Source of the DNA: Solwaraspora sp. WMMD791 | GTDB lineage: Bacteria; Actinomycetota; Actinomycetes; Mycobacteriales; Micromonosporaceae | Reading direction: 5' to 3' | Length of the DNA: 64,000 nt | Assembly: GCF_029581195.1 (NCBI RefSeq) | Contig: NZ_CP120737.1 | Coordinates: 6,549,001-6,613,000 of the forward strand | In this document: in pieces, positions 17,102 to 26,425 of the stretch | How the letters are laid out: each line of letters begins with the position of its first letter | Numbering within the stretch: position 1 is the first letter of the stretch | Program-made: the position numbers and the translations under genes | The notes under the pieces: generated by a model | Database searches by the model: none | What the model was told of the DNA's origin: nothing | Seen by the model: the letters and a program-made list of their open reading frames with translations, nothing else

Positions 17102-18721
17102 GTGACCGAGGGGGTCTGTGCGGTGCGAGTGACGGGTACCGGGCACGCCAGCATGCGGATCGACACGGCCGCGGGCAGCATCCTGTGCGACCCGTGGGTC
17201 AATCCGGCCTACTTCGCCTCGTGGTTCCCCTTCCCGGACAACTCCCAGCTCGACTGGGAGTCCCTCGGTCAGGTCGACTACCTGTACGTGTCCCACCTGC
17301 ACCGGGACCACTTCGACGCGGCGCACCTGAAGCGGTTCGTGTCGAAGAAGGCGACCGTGCTGCTGCCGGAGTACCCAACCTCGGAGCTGGAGGACGAGCT
17401 GCGGGAGCTGGGCTTCACCAGCTTCCTGCGGACCAGGAGCAACGAGGTCGTCGAGCTCGACGGCGGGCTGAACGTCATGATTCAGGCGCTGACCAGCCCC
17501 ACCGACGGCCCGATCGGAGACTCGTCGCTCTGGGTCGAACACGACGGCATCCGGCTGCTCAACCAGAACGACGCGCGCCCCACGGACCTGTCCACGTTCG
17601 CCGCCCTCGGCCACGTGCACGCCCACATGCTGCAGTTCTCCGGTGCCATCTGGTACCCGATGGTCTACGAGCTGCCGGCCGCCGCGAAGACCGCGTTCGG
17701 CAAGCAGAAGCGGGAACGCCAGTTCGACCGGACCTGGCGCTACATCGACGACCTGAAGGCGTCGTACGTCTTCCCGATCGCCGGGCCGCCGTGTTTCCTC
17801 GACGACGAGCTCTGGCAGTTCAACGACATCCACGGCGACGAGGGCAACATCTTCCCCGACCAGCAGGTCTTCCTGACCGAGTACGCCAAGGTCGGCGGCA
17901 CGAACGCGGTGGTGCTGCTGCCCGGTTCGGTCGCCGAGGTGACCGCCGACGACTGCCGGGCCACCCATCCTCAGCCGGTCGAGGAGTTCTTCGCCGGCAA
18001 GCAGGCCCACCTGGTCGAGATGCGTGAGCGCAAGCGGCCGGTCATCGAGGCCGAGAAGGCGTCCTGGCGCCACCCGGAGATCGACGTGCTGGGCGAGATG
18101 AAGCGCCGCATCGAGCCGCTGCTGGAGGAGTCGGTCTACCTGGCCAAGGGCGTCGGCGGGCCGGTCCGGTTCGACCTGGTCGGCTACGACGGCGAGTCGG
18201 TCGAGTCGATCGTCGTCGACTTCCCCGGCAAGCAGGTCCGCCCGTACGCCGACGAGAAGGTCCGCTACCGGTTCCGTACCGAACGGGCGTTGGTGGAGCA
18301 CCTGCTGCACATCGGTGAGGTGGACTGGGTCAACTCGCTCTTCCTCTCCTGCCGCTTCTCGGCGGCCCGCATCGGCCAGTACAACGAGTTCGTCTACGCG
18401 TTCTTCAAGTGCCTGTCCACCGAGCGGCTGCAGTACGCCGAGGGCTGGTACGCCGAGCAGCGCCCGGACGCCGAGGACATCAAGCTCGGCGACTGGATCG
18501 TGCAGCGGCGCTGTCCGCACCTGAAGGCGGACCTGACCCGGTTCGGCATCGTCGACGGCGACCAGCTCACCTGCCAGCTGCACGGCTGGCGGTTCGACCT
18601 GCCCAGCGGGCGCTGCCTGACCAGCGTCGGGCACGAGATCCGGGCCCGCCGTGCCGGCACCCCGGCACCCGAGGAGACGCCGACGGACGCACCGGTCGGC
18701 CAACCGGCGGCGCAGGCCTGA
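17102..18721 (+). CDS. metallo-beta-lactamase fold protein fused to a C-terminal Rieske domain
   Basis: Predicted metal- and iron-sulfur-dependent oxidoreductase or hydrolase of unknown substrate. The N-terminal MBL domain has SHLHRDHFD with ligands H65, H67, D69 and H70, and continues to about residue 350. The C-terminal part carries a Rieske [2Fe-2S] motif: C471-x-H473 (CPH) and C491-x2-H494 (CQLH). The combination recalls CMP-Neu5Ac hydroxylase, but the two domains are in reverse order, so that function should not be assumed. No signal peptide or membrane segment. GTG start; a second GTG eight codons on is possible. It converges on the flavoprotein gene with an 11-base gap. Confidence 0.85.
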   Translation: MTEGVCAVRVTGTGHASMRIDTAAGSILCDPWVNPAYFASWFPFPDNSQLDWESLGQVDYLYVSHLHRDHFDAAHLKRFVSKKATVLLPEYPTSELEDELRELGFTSFLRTRSNEVVELDGGLNVMIQALTSPTDGPIGDSSLWVEHDGIRLLNQNDARPTDLSTFAALGHVHAHMLQFSGAIWYPMVYELPAAAKTAFGKQKRERQFDRTWRYIDDLKASYVFPIAGPPCFLDDELWQFNDIHGDEGNIFPDQQVFLTEYAKVGGTNAVVLLPGSVAEVTADDCRATHPQPVEEFFAGKQAHLVEMRERKRPVIEAEKASWRHPEIDVLGEMKRRIEPLLEESVYLAKGVGGPVRFDLVGYDGESVESIVVDFPGKQVRPYADEKVRYRFRTERALVEHLLHIGEVDWVNSLFLSCRFSAARIGQYNEFVYAFFKCLSTERLQYAEGWYAEQRPDAEDIKLGDWIVQRRCPHLKADLTRFGIVDGDQLTCQLHGWRFDLPSGRCLTSVGHEIRARRAGTPAPEETPTDAPVGQPAAQA

Positions 18722-18732
18722 CCCAGCGGGCC

Positions 18733-20376
18733 TTACCGCCCCAGGTCGGCGAGGATCCGCCGGGCCGCGTTGTGTCCGGCGGCGCCGATCACGCTGCCCG
18801 CCGGGTGGGTGCCGGCACTGCCCGCGTACAGGCCGGGCAGCCCGGTGGCGTACGGCATCCGGTCGGTGAACGACACCGTGTTGTCGACGTGGTGGATGTG
18901 CCCGCCGGTGATGCCGAAGTGGGCTTCGATGCCGGGCGGGGCGAGCGGTACGACGTCGGCGACCAGTGCGCTGGTGCCGGGGGCGTACCGGTCGCAGATC
19001 GCCAACAGCTGGTCGACGTACCCGGGTAGCTCGGTCGACCACGACGAACCCGCCGGCTGCCACGGCACCGACTGGACGAACAACGCCGAGGAGTGATGCC
19101 CGGCGGGGTCGCACAGCGACGGATCGACGGTGGTGTGCAGGTACCACTCGATGGTCGGCTCGGCGGGCAGCCGGCCGGCCCGTACGTCGGCCCACATCGC
19201 CCGCAGCGCGGTCATCGGCGAGGTGCCCCCGCCGTCGGGCAGCAGCGACGCCGAGCCGGGCAGCAGGTGGATCGTGGCCCCGAACGGGCTCGGCGCGTCG
19301 TCGGGCAGGCAATTGAACCGGGGCAGGCCGCGCAGCGCCAGGTTGACCTTCAGGGTGCTGCCGGGGCGGCGGGTGGCCGCGATCCGGTCGGTCAGCGCCG
19401 CCGGCACGGCGCCGTCGGGGGCCAGCTCCAGCAGCCGGTACGGGTCACAGGCACCGAGCACCACCTCGGCGGCCACCGCCCGGTCACCGCCGACGACGAC
19501 CCCGTCGACGCTGCCGGCGGTCACGGTGATTCCGGTCACCGGTGCGCCGGTGACGATCCGCGCCCCGGCGGCCCGCGCGGCGTCGGCGAAGATCCGCGAC
19601 ACGGTGCCCATCCCACCGGCGGCGATCATCCAGGTGCCATCGGCCCCGGGCAACCGGCACATGTTGTGCACCAGAAAGTTGTGGCCGGTGCCGGGATCGT
19701 CCGGGCCGGCGGTCAGCCCGCTCAGCCCGTCGGTGACCGCGTACATGGCGACCAGCAGCTCGGAACGGAACGCGAAGCGGGCCAGGTAGTCGGCGACCGA
19801 GCCGCGGACCAGGTCGACGAAGACCTGCCGCAGCGCCGGGCGGACGTAGCGGTCGGCGGTCTGCTCCACCGGCAGCGGCTCGGCCAGCCAGGCCGGCGCG
19901 AGGTCGTCGCGTAGCGCGGCCAGCTCGGCCTGCATCGCGTCGTCGGCGGCGGAGTCGGCGGGGGAGAAGGTGGCGGCCATCTGCGCCCGGGTCGCGGCCC
20001 GGTCGGCACCGAACAGCAGGTACGGCGACCCGGGCCTACCCGGGGTGGGCAGGAAGTAGTGCGGGTCGCGGCGCAGCACCGGGATGGCCACGTCGAGGGT
20101 GGCCAGCAGCTCCGGCGGCATCAGTCCGAGCAGGTACGACCCGGTGGAGTGCCGCAGCCCTGGCACCTTCGTGAACGGCTGCTCGGTGCGGGTCGCGCCG
20201 CCGACGACGTCGGCCGCCTCCAGCACCAGCACGTCCAGCCCGGCGCGGGCCAGCAGGATCGCCGAGACCAGCCCGTTGTGCCCGGCCCCGACGACGACCA
20301 CGTCCGCCCGGGTCGGTAGCGCGGCGCCACCGGCGGCCGGGACGGGTCCGGTGGCCGGAAGTTGTGACGTACCCAT
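18733..20376 (-). CDS. phytoene desaturase-like FAD/NAD(P)-dependent oxidoreductase
   Basis: Flavoprotein of the carotenoid desaturase/PYROXD2 group; substrate unknown. The N-terminal dinucleotide-binding motif VVVGAGHNGLVSAILLARAG ends with the acidic residue of VLEAADVVGG. The C-terminal FAD segment is GLYAGSAGTHPAGSVIGAAG, ending AARRIL. At 547 residues it is slightly longer than CrtI. No other carotenoid genes lie nearby, so a carotenoid role is not supported by context. It is divergent from the MMPL gene with 54 bases between starts. Confidence 0.85.
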   Translation of the reverse strand: MGTSQLPATGPVPAAGGAALPTRADVVVVGAGHNGLVSAILLARAGLDVLVLEAADVVGGATRTEQPFTKVPGLRHSTGSYLLGLMPPELLATLDVAIPVLRRDPHYFLPTPGRPGSPYLLFGADRAATRAQMAATFSPADSAADDAMQAELAALRDDLAPAWLAEPLPVEQTADRYVRPALRQVFVDLVRGSVADYLARFAFRSELLVAMYAVTDGLSGLTAGPDDPGTGHNFLVHNMCRLPGADGTWMIAAGGMGTVSRIFADAARAAGARIVTGAPVTGITVTAGSVDGVVVGGDRAVAAEVVLGACDPYRLLELAPDGAVPAALTDRIAATRRPGSTLKVNLALRGLPRFNCLPDDAPSPFGATIHLLPGSASLLPDGGGTSPMTALRAMWADVRAGRLPAEPTIEWYLHTTVDPSLCDPAGHHSSALFVQSVPWQPAGSSWSTELPGYVDQLLAICDRYAPGTSALVADVVPLAPPGIEAHFGITGGHIHHVDNTVSFTDRMPYATGLPGLYAGSAGTHPAGSVIGAAGHNAARRILADLGR

Positions 20377-20430
20377 GCGCTGACCCTAGTCCCCGTGCGG
20401 CGTCCATGATGGGCCTGCGATAGTCGAGCC

Positions 20431-22635
20431 GTGTTCGCATGGTGGGGACGGACCGTGGTCCGGTTGCGGTGGGTGGTGCTGGCGGCGGCGGGGCTGCTGG
20501 TGGTCGTGGGCGCGACCTGGGGGCTCGGCCTGTTCGGGGCGGTCTCCGGTGGTGGGTTCGCCGACCCGGACGCCGAGTCGACCCGGGCCCAGGAGCGGAT
20601 CGACGCCGAGTTGGGCAACCAGGCCGTCGACGTGCTGGTGCTCTACCGCAGTGACACCGCCACGGTCGACGATCCGGCGTTCGAGCAGGCGGTCACCGGG
20701 ACCCTCGACGACCTGGCCGCGCATCCCGAGGTGACCAGCGTCACCAGCTGGTACGACACGCAGTCGCCGGCGCTGGTCGCCACCGACCGGCGGGCCACCT
20801 ACGCACTGGTGCAGCTGGCCGGCACCGACGAGGACGCCAAGACCGCCGGGTACGACGAGATCCGGCCGCTGCTGGACGCACCCGGGCTGGCCACGCAGGC
20901 CGGCGGCCCGGTGCCGTTCCTCGACCACGCCAACGAGCAGTCGATCCGGGACATCACCCGGGCCGAACTGATCGCCATGCCGATCCTGCTGGTCCTGCTG
21001 GTGATCATCTTCGGCGGGTTGGTGGCGGCGTCGATGCCGCTGCTGGTCGGGGTGCTCGCCATCCTCGGCGCGTTCGTCGCGGTCCGGGCGCTGACCCTGG
21101 TCACCGACGTGTCGGTGTTCGCGATCAACGTGATCACCCTGATCGGGTTGGGGATGGCGATCGACTACGCCCTGTTCGTGGTCAGTCGGTTCCGCGAGGA
21201 GCTGGCCGCCGGGCATCCGACCGACGAGGCGCTGGTGCGCACCGTCGCCACCGCCGGGCGTACCGTCGCGGTCTCCGGGTTGATCATCGGTACGTCACTG
21301 GTCAGCTTGCTGATCTTCCCGCAGCCGTTCCTGACCGGCATCGGGTTCGGCGGCATGGCCGCCGTGCTGGTCGCCATGCTCGCCTCGGTGACCGCGCTGC
21401 CGGCCCTGCTGGCGGTGCTCGGCCCCCGGATCAACGCACTCGCCGTACCGCTGCCGTGGCGCCGCCGACGCGCGGACCCGGCGGCGGGCGCGGCGGCCGA
21501 CCCGGCCACCGCCGGAGCCTGGGCGCGGATCGCCCGCAGCGTGATGCGCCGCCCGGTGCGCTACGCCACCGTCGTGGTGGTCGGCCTGCTGCTGTTGGCC
21601 ACGCCGTTCGCGCGGGCCGAGTTCGGTGGCTTCGACGAGCGGGTGCTGCCGGCCGGCGCCGAGTCCCGGGTGGTCGCCGAGACCATCGCCGAGGACTTTC
21701 CCGACGGTGCCAGCGTCGGCCCGGTCGAGGTGCTGGTCTCCGGTGCCGGGCCCGACGTGGCGCAGGCCTTCGCCGACGAGATCGCCACGCTGCCGGGCGC
21801 GACCGGGGCGCAGATCGCGGCGGTACGCGACGCCTCGGCGCTGATCCGGGTCAGCTACGTCGGCGAACCCACCGGCGACGACGCCGAGGAACTGGTGCGC
21901 ACCATCCGCGACCTGCCGCCCCCGGCCGGTGCCGAGGTCCTCGTCGGCGGCCGGACCGCGGCCGACATCGACATGCTCGACAGCCTCGGCCGCTACCTGC
22001 CGTGGATGGCGCTGCTGATGGCGACGGCCACCATGGTGCTGCTGTTCCTGGCGTTCGGCTCGGTGGTGCTGCCGGTCAAGGCGGTGCTGATGAACCTGGT
22101 GTCGGTCGGCGCGTCGTTCGGCGTGGTGGTCTGGGTCTTCCAGGACGGGCACTTCGCCGACTGGCTCGGGTTCACCCCGACCGGGTTCATCGACCCGACC
22201 AACCCGATCCTGATGCTCGCCGTGCTGTTCGGGCTGGCCACCGACTACGAGGTGTTCCTGCTGTCGCGGGTGCGCGAGGAGTGGGACCGCACCGGCGACA
22301 ACACCGCGTCGGTCGCCGCCGGCCTGCAGCACACCGGGCGGATCATCACCGCCGCCGCGCTGCTGCTGATCGTGGTCGTCGCCGGCTTCGCCACCGGCGG
22401 CATCTCGTTCATCAAGCTGATCGGCGTCGGGATGATCGTGGCGATCGTCGTGGACGCGACCCTGGTCCGGGTGTTGCTGGTGCCGGCGACGATGCGGCTG
22501 CTGGGGCGGTGGAACTGGTGGGCGCCGGGTCCGCTGGGCCGGCTGTACCGGCGCTTCGGTCTGCACGAGACCCCGGCGCAGCCGCAGCTGATGTCGGTGG
22601 GCCCGACGGGTGGCGGCGGCGACGCCAGCGGCTGA
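20431..22635 (+). CDS. MMPL/RND family exporter
   Basis: Inner-membrane transporter of the MMPL type, likely exporting lipids or hydrophobic compounds by proton motive force. It shows the RND layout twice: one membrane segment, an extracytoplasmic domain, then five segments. The first block has IGLGMAIDYALFVVSRFREE and the second has LFGLATDYEVFLLSRVREEW, the family's conserved GxxxDY motifs with the functional Asp-Tyr pairs. It has 734 residues. The start is GTG. Its last 224 bases are overlapped by the antisense reading frame of the BrkB-like gene. Confidence 0.93.
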   Translation: MFAWWGRTVVRLRWVVLAAAGLLVVVGATWGLGLFGAVSGGGFADPDAESTRAQERIDAELGNQAVDVLVLYRSDTATVDDPAFEQAVTGTLDDLAAHPEVTSVTSWYDTQSPALVATDRRATYALVQLAGTDEDAKTAGYDEIRPLLDAPGLATQAGGPVPFLDHANEQSIRDITRAELIAMPILLVLLVIIFGGLVAASMPLLVGVLAILGAFVAVRALTLVTDVSVFAINVITLIGLGMAIDYALFVVSRFREELAAGHPTDEALVRTVATAGRTVAVSGLIIGTSLVSLLIFPQPFLTGIGFGGMAAVLVAMLASVTALPALLAVLGPRINALAVPLPWRRRRADPAAGAAADPATAGAWARIARSVMRRPVRYATVVVVGLLLLATPFARAEFGGFDERVLPAGAESRVVAETIAEDFPDGASVGPVEVLVSGAGPDVAQAFADEIATLPGATGAQIAAVRDASALIRVSYVGEPTGDDAEELVRTIRDLPPPAGAEVLVGGRTAADIDMLDSLGRYLPWMALLMATATMVLLFLAFGSVVLPVKAVLMNLVSVGASFGVVVWVFQDGHFADWLGFTPTGFIDPTNPILMLAVLFGLATDYEVFLLSRVREEWDRTGDNTASVAAGLQHTGRIITAAALLLIVVVAGFATGGISFIKLIGVGMIVAIVVDATLVRVLLVPATMRLLGRWNWWAPGPLGRLYRRFGLHETPAQPQLMSVGPTGGGGDASG

Positions 22636-23428
22636 ACGCCAGTGTCGCGGAGTAGCCGGCCAGCACGATCACGTGCAGCAGGTAGAGCCAGAGCAGCACC
22701 GCGACCGCCGCCCCGACCTGGTCGAGCCCGCCGAACGGCAGACCCAGGTCCAGCGGTAACGAACAGAACAGGATGAAGCCGTGCAGGAAGCCGGAGAGGT
22801 TGGCGGCGGTGAACGACCCGACCGCGACGGTGGCCAACCAGTCCGGCTTGCCGGGGCCGACGATCCGGAACACCCAGACCAGCACCGGGCTCAGCCCCAG
22901 CCAGACGGCCAGGAACGACACGATCACGCCGAGCGCGCCCGCCCAGCCGCCCCGGGCGAACAGCCCGGCGGCCGACGGCAGCGCCAGCAGCACCAGCAGC
23001 ATCAGCGCCGGCGCGGCCCCGAGCAGGGGGAGGAGCAGGATCCGCCCGCGCCAGCCGACCAGCGACTCGGCGGGCTCCGGCGGTGGCGCCACCGACACGA
23101 ACGCCCGGCGTAGTCCTTCGCCGTACAGCGAGGCGGGCAGCAGCGCGGCCAACGCCAACAGGGGAGTCAGGTGCAGGCCGGCGTCGATCAGCGCGGCGGC
23201 GGCCCGGTCCGCGTCGAGCTGGCCGGGCAGGGTGGCGATCGCCGGATCGGTGAGTCGCCGGACCCGGCCGGTCCCGGCGAACAGCCCGGTCAGCCAGATC
23301 GCCAGTAACGCCACCGGCACCACCGCGATCGCCCCGAAGAAGGTGATCGAGGCGGCGTGCAGCGACAGGTCCCGCCCGCGCAGCGGCCGGAACGCGGCCC
23401 GGACCAGCCGGCGACCTCTCCTGACCAT
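22412..23428 (-). CDS. YihY/BrkB-like membrane protein with antisense-encoded tail
   Basis: Inner-membrane protein of the YihY/BrkB (formerly 'RNase BN') family, function unsettled. About six hydrophobic segments follow the typical start LRGRDLSLHAASITFFGAIA. ASLYGEGLRRAFV and the final LLWLYLLHVIVLAGYSATLA are family-like. The last 75 or so residues (Ser/Pro/Arg/Ala-rich) are read antisense to the MMPL gene. They may be a read-through tail without function. ATG at 23428 was chosen; a TTG nine codons upstream is open. The true C-terminus is probably the RWRRRRHPS region only if a nearer stop existed, but none does. Confidence 0.75.
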   Translation of the reverse strand: MVRRGRRLVRAAFRPLRGRDLSLHAASITFFGAIAVVPVALLAIWLTGLFAGTGRVRRLTDPAIATLPGQLDADRAAAALIDAGLHLTPLLALAALLPASLYGEGLRRAFVSVAPPPEPAESLVGWRGRILLLPLLGAAPALMLLVLLALPSAAGLFARGGWAGALGVIVSFLAVWLGLSPVLVWVFRIVGPGKPDWLATVAVGSFTAANLSGFLHGFILFCSLPLDLGLPFGGLDQVGAAVAVLLWLYLLHVIVLAGYSATLAFSRWRRRRHPSGPPTSAAAAPGSRADRSAGTAGPADPAPTSSTAPAAASSPAPATPGPGSRPRRSPRSSRRRSA

Positions 23429-23590
23429 GGGCCCTAGCTTTCCCCACCGGGGCAACTGCCACTCCCGTGACGAGATGCGGGCCCGGTCACGTCGACCGTC
23501 GGGTTGGTGACACGGCCCGGTGGCCCGCTGTGGCGGGCCGGCGCGGCTCCGCTGGTCGGCGCATCACGTCCTGCGGGAAGGGGTGAGCCC

Positions 23591-23952
23591 GATGGCGCTG
23601 CCGGCGTTCGCGAGCGGTTCGGAGCCACCGCGCGAGCCGTCGTTCGACATACTCGGGGACTTCGACGAGCCGTGGACCGCGCAGCTCGCCCTTGACCTGT
23701 TGCCGGAGACCAATGGTCCCAAGGTCGAGGTCCTCAGCGGGAGCGTGATCGTGACACCACATGCCGGGTACGACCATCAGACGATCGAGCTGGATCTGGC
23801 GTACCTGTTGAAGCAGGCAGCGCGTCGGGCAAAGCGACGGGGAGTACCGGCCGGTGGCGGCGGCCGCAGCCGGCACCCCGTTCGTGATGAAGGAGCCGTT
23901 CGAGTTCTCGATCGACCCGGCGGAGCTGTTGGACGAGGCTGCGACAGAATGA
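23591..23952 (+). pseudogene. Uma2-family (DUF820) nuclease remnant with internal deletion and frame change
   Basis: Uma2 proteins have a PD-(D/E)xK restriction-endonuclease-like fold and are abundant in Micromonosporaceae. The N-terminal part is intact (LLPETNGPKVEVLSGSVIV, then TPHAGYDHQTIELDLAYLL) to about base 23,825. The typical C-terminal part ([20 protein letters not shown], then [12 protein letters not shown]) follows at once from about 23,836, but in another frame. The central catalytic region of roughly 90-100 codons is missing. The reading frame of the N-terminal part runs on to 23,960 as nonsense. The remnant ends 4 bases before the dxr start. Confidence 0.8.
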
Positions 23953-23956
23953 GGCG

Positions 23957-25171
23957 GTGACAGCCTCCCCGCGAGACATCGTCCTGCTCGGTTCGACCGG
24001 TTCGATCGGCACCCAGGCGGTCGACATCGTCACCCGCAACCCGGACCGGTTCCGCATCGTCGGCCTCGGCGCGGGCGGCGGCAACGTCGGGTTGCTCGCG
24101 GAGCAGGCGCTGCGGCTGCAGGTCGACGTGGTCGCGGTGGCCCGCGCCTCGGCGGCCCAGGACCTGCAGCTCGCCTTCTACGCCGAGGCGTCCCGGCAGG
24201 GTTACCCGACCGGCGGGTTCAAGATCCCGAAGATCCTGGCCGGCCCGGCGGCGATGGCCGAGCTCGCCGAGTGGCCGTGTGACGTGGTGCTCAACGGGGT
24301 CGACGGCTCCCGAGGGCTGGCGCCGACCCTGGCGGCCCTGCGGGCCGGCCGGACCCTGGCGCTGGCCAACAAGGAGTCGCTCATCGCCGGTGGGCCGATC
24401 GTGCGGGCGGCGGTGCAGCGCCCGGACCAGATCGTGCCGGTCGACTCCGAACACTCGGCACTTGCCCAGTGTCTGCGCTCTGGTACGGCGGCCGAGGTGG
24501 GTCGGCTGGTGGTGACCGCCAGCGGCGGCCCGTTCCGGGGTCGGCCGCGCGCCGAGCTGACCGGGGTCACCCCGGCCCAGGCGCTGGCCCACCCGACCTG
24601 GAGCATGGGGCCGGTCATCACGATCAACTCGGCGACCCTGGTGAACAAGGGGCTGGAGATCATCGAGGCGCACGAACTGTTCGGCATCCCGTACCCGCGC
24701 ATCGAGGTCGTGGTCCACCCGCAGTCGGTGATCCATTCGATGGTGGAGTTCGTGGACGGCTCGACGATCGCCCAGGCCAGCCCGCCGGACATGCGGTTGC
24801 CGATCGCACTCGCCCTGGGCTGGCCGGCCCGGGTGCCGGCCGCCGCCGCGCCGGTCGACTGGACCCGCGCGCACACCTGGGAGTTCGCCCCGCTCGACGA
24901 GGCGGCCTTTCCCGCGGTGGCGCTGGCCAAGCAGGCCGGGGCGGCCGGTCGGTGCCGGCCGGCGGTGTACAACGCGGCGAACGAGGAGTGCGTGGCGGCG
25001 TTCGTCGCCGGCAGGCTACCGTTCCTCGGCATCGTCGACACGGTGGACCGGGTGCTGCAGTCGGCACCGGACTTCGACGAACCGGGTACGGTCGAGGATG
25101 TGCTGACTGCGGAATCCTGGGCGCGGGCCCGGGCGCAGGAGTTCATCGGTGCGTCGGCGGAGGGAGCTTGA
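23957..25171 (+). CDS. dxr: 1-deoxy-D-xylulose 5-phosphate reductoisomerase
   Basis: Second step of the MEP isoprenoid pathway, turning DXP into MEP with NADPH. The NADPH motif is [28 protein letters not shown] and [13 protein letters not shown] hold metal and substrate residues. TASGGPFRG and [20 protein letters not shown] follow, then [16 protein letters not shown], as in the family. It has 404 residues. GTG start. The stop shares a base with the rip ATG (TGATG). dxr-rip-ispG is the actinobacterial arrangement. Confidence 0.97.
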   Translation: MTASPRDIVLLGSTGSIGTQAVDIVTRNPDRFRIVGLGAGGGNVGLLAEQALRLQVDVVAVARASAAQDLQLAFYAEASRQGYPTGGFKIPKILAGPAAMAELAEWPCDVVLNGVDGSRGLAPTLAALRAGRTLALANKESLIAGGPIVRAAVQRPDQIVPVDSEHSALAQCLRSGTAAEVGRLVVTASGGPFRGRPRAELTGVTPAQALAHPTWSMGPVITINSATLVNKGLEIIEAHELFGIPYPRIEVVVHPQSVIHSMVEFVDGSTIAQASPPDMRLPIALALGWPARVPAAAAPVDWTRAHTWEFAPLDEAAFPAVALAKQAGAAGRCRPAVYNAANEECVAAFVAGRLPFLGIVDTVDRVLQSAPDFDEPGTVEDVLTAESWARARAQEFIGASAEGA

Positions 25172-26418
25172 TGGCGTACCTGTTCGGGGTGGTTCTCTTC
25201 GCCCTCGCGATTCTCATCTCGGTGAGCCTGCACGAGGCCGGTCACATGGTGACGGCCAAGAAGTTCGGGATGAAGGTCACCCGCTACTTCGTCGGCTTCG
25301 GTCCCACCATCTGGTCGTTCCGGCGCGGCGAGACGGAGTACGGCCTCAAGGCCATCCCGCTCGGCGGCTTCTGCAAGATCGTCGGGATGACGCCGCAGGA
25401 CGACGACGTGGCGCCCGGCGACGAGTCGCGGGTGATGTGGCGGTACCCGGTGTGGAAGCGCACCGTCGTGATGTCCGCCGGCTCGGTGACGCACTTCGGC
25501 CTGGCGATCGTCGCCCTCTGGCTGGCCGCGGTCTTCATGGGCCTGCCGAACCCGGACTTCCCGTCGAGCGAGGAACAGGCCCGGCAGGAGCCGGCCGTCG
25601 TCGCGGTGACCGACTGCGTCGTCGTCGAGTACGTCTCCCGTGCCTGCGAGGCGGGTGATCCGGCCAGCCCGGCGGCGCAGGCCGGCCTGCGCGACGGGGA
25701 CCGGATCCTCGCCGTCGACGGCGTTCCGGTCGACACCTGGGGCGACATGCTGGAGGTGGTCCGGGGAGCGCAGCCCGGGGCCGCGACGGTCACCTACGAA
25801 CGTGACGGGGTGACCGACACCGTCGAGGCGCAGCTCGCGGCGGTGCAGCGGCCCGAGCTGGGCAGCGAGGACGGGCCGCTGAGCACGGTGGCGGCGCTCG
25901 GCGTCGGGCTGCGGATCGAGAAGCCCGGCATGGTGACGTACGGGCCGATCGAGGCGTTCGGGGCGACCGGCGACTACCTGCGGCAGATGGCGATCGGCAC
26001 CGTCGAGGCGATGATGCGGATCCCGGAGAAGATCCCGGCGCTGTGGGCGTCGATCACCGGCGCGGAACGCGACATCGACACCCCGATCAGCGTCGTCGGT
26101 GCCAGCCGGCTCGGCGGCGAGGCGGTGGCCAACGACGCGTGGGAGTTGTTCGTCCTACTGTTCATCTCGCTGAACTTCTTCGTCGGGGTGTTCAACCTGC
26201 TGCCGCTGCTGCCGCTGGACGGCGGGCACATCGCGATCGCCTGGTTCGAGAAGATCCGCTCCTGGGTGTACGCGGTCTTCGGCCGCCCCGATCCCGGTCG
26301 GGTCGACTACTTCAAGCTGATGCCACTCACGTACGCGGTCCTGCTGATCGGCGGCGCGTTCACGCTGCTGACGATCACCGCGGACGTGGTCAACCCGATC
26401 ACGCTGTTCACGAGGTGA
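25171..26418 (+). CDS. rip: RIP site-2 zinc metalloprotease (RseP/Rip1-like)
   Basis: Intramembrane protease cutting anti-sigma factors and other membrane substrates. HEAGH in membrane segment 1 (about residues 21-25) and LDGGH near residue 350 supply the zinc site. A PDZ domain lies between (about residues 165-240: [20 protein letters not shown]). Four membrane segments; 415 residues. It is coupled to dxr by a one-base overlap, and ispG follows at once. This is the Rip1 context of mycobacteria, where the protease controls envelope stress and lipids. Confidence 0.95.
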   Translation: MAYLFGVVLFALAILISVSLHEAGHMVTAKKFGMKVTRYFVGFGPTIWSFRRGETEYGLKAIPLGGFCKIVGMTPQDDDVAPGDESRVMWRYPVWKRTVVMSAGSVTHFGLAIVALWLAAVFMGLPNPDFPSSEEQARQEPAVVAVTDCVVVEYVSRACEAGDPASPAAQAGLRDGDRILAVDGVPVDTWGDMLEVVRGAQPGAATVTYERDGVTDTVEAQLAAVQRPELGSEDGPLSTVAALGVGLRIEKPGMVTYGPIEAFGATGDYLRQMAIGTVEAMMRIPEKIPALWASITGAERDIDTPISVVGASRLGGEAVANDAWELFVLLFISLNFFVGVFNLLPLLPLDGGHIAIAWFEKIRSWVYAVFGRPDPGRVDYFKLMPLTYAVLLIGGAFTLLTITADVVNPITLFTR

Positions 26419-26425
26419 GTTGAAA

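Noticed and set aside
18733-20376. Assignment of the flavoprotein as phytoene desaturase CrtI
   Set aside because: No phytoene synthase or other carotenoid gene is in the window, and the sequence fits the wider PYROXD2-like group equally well.
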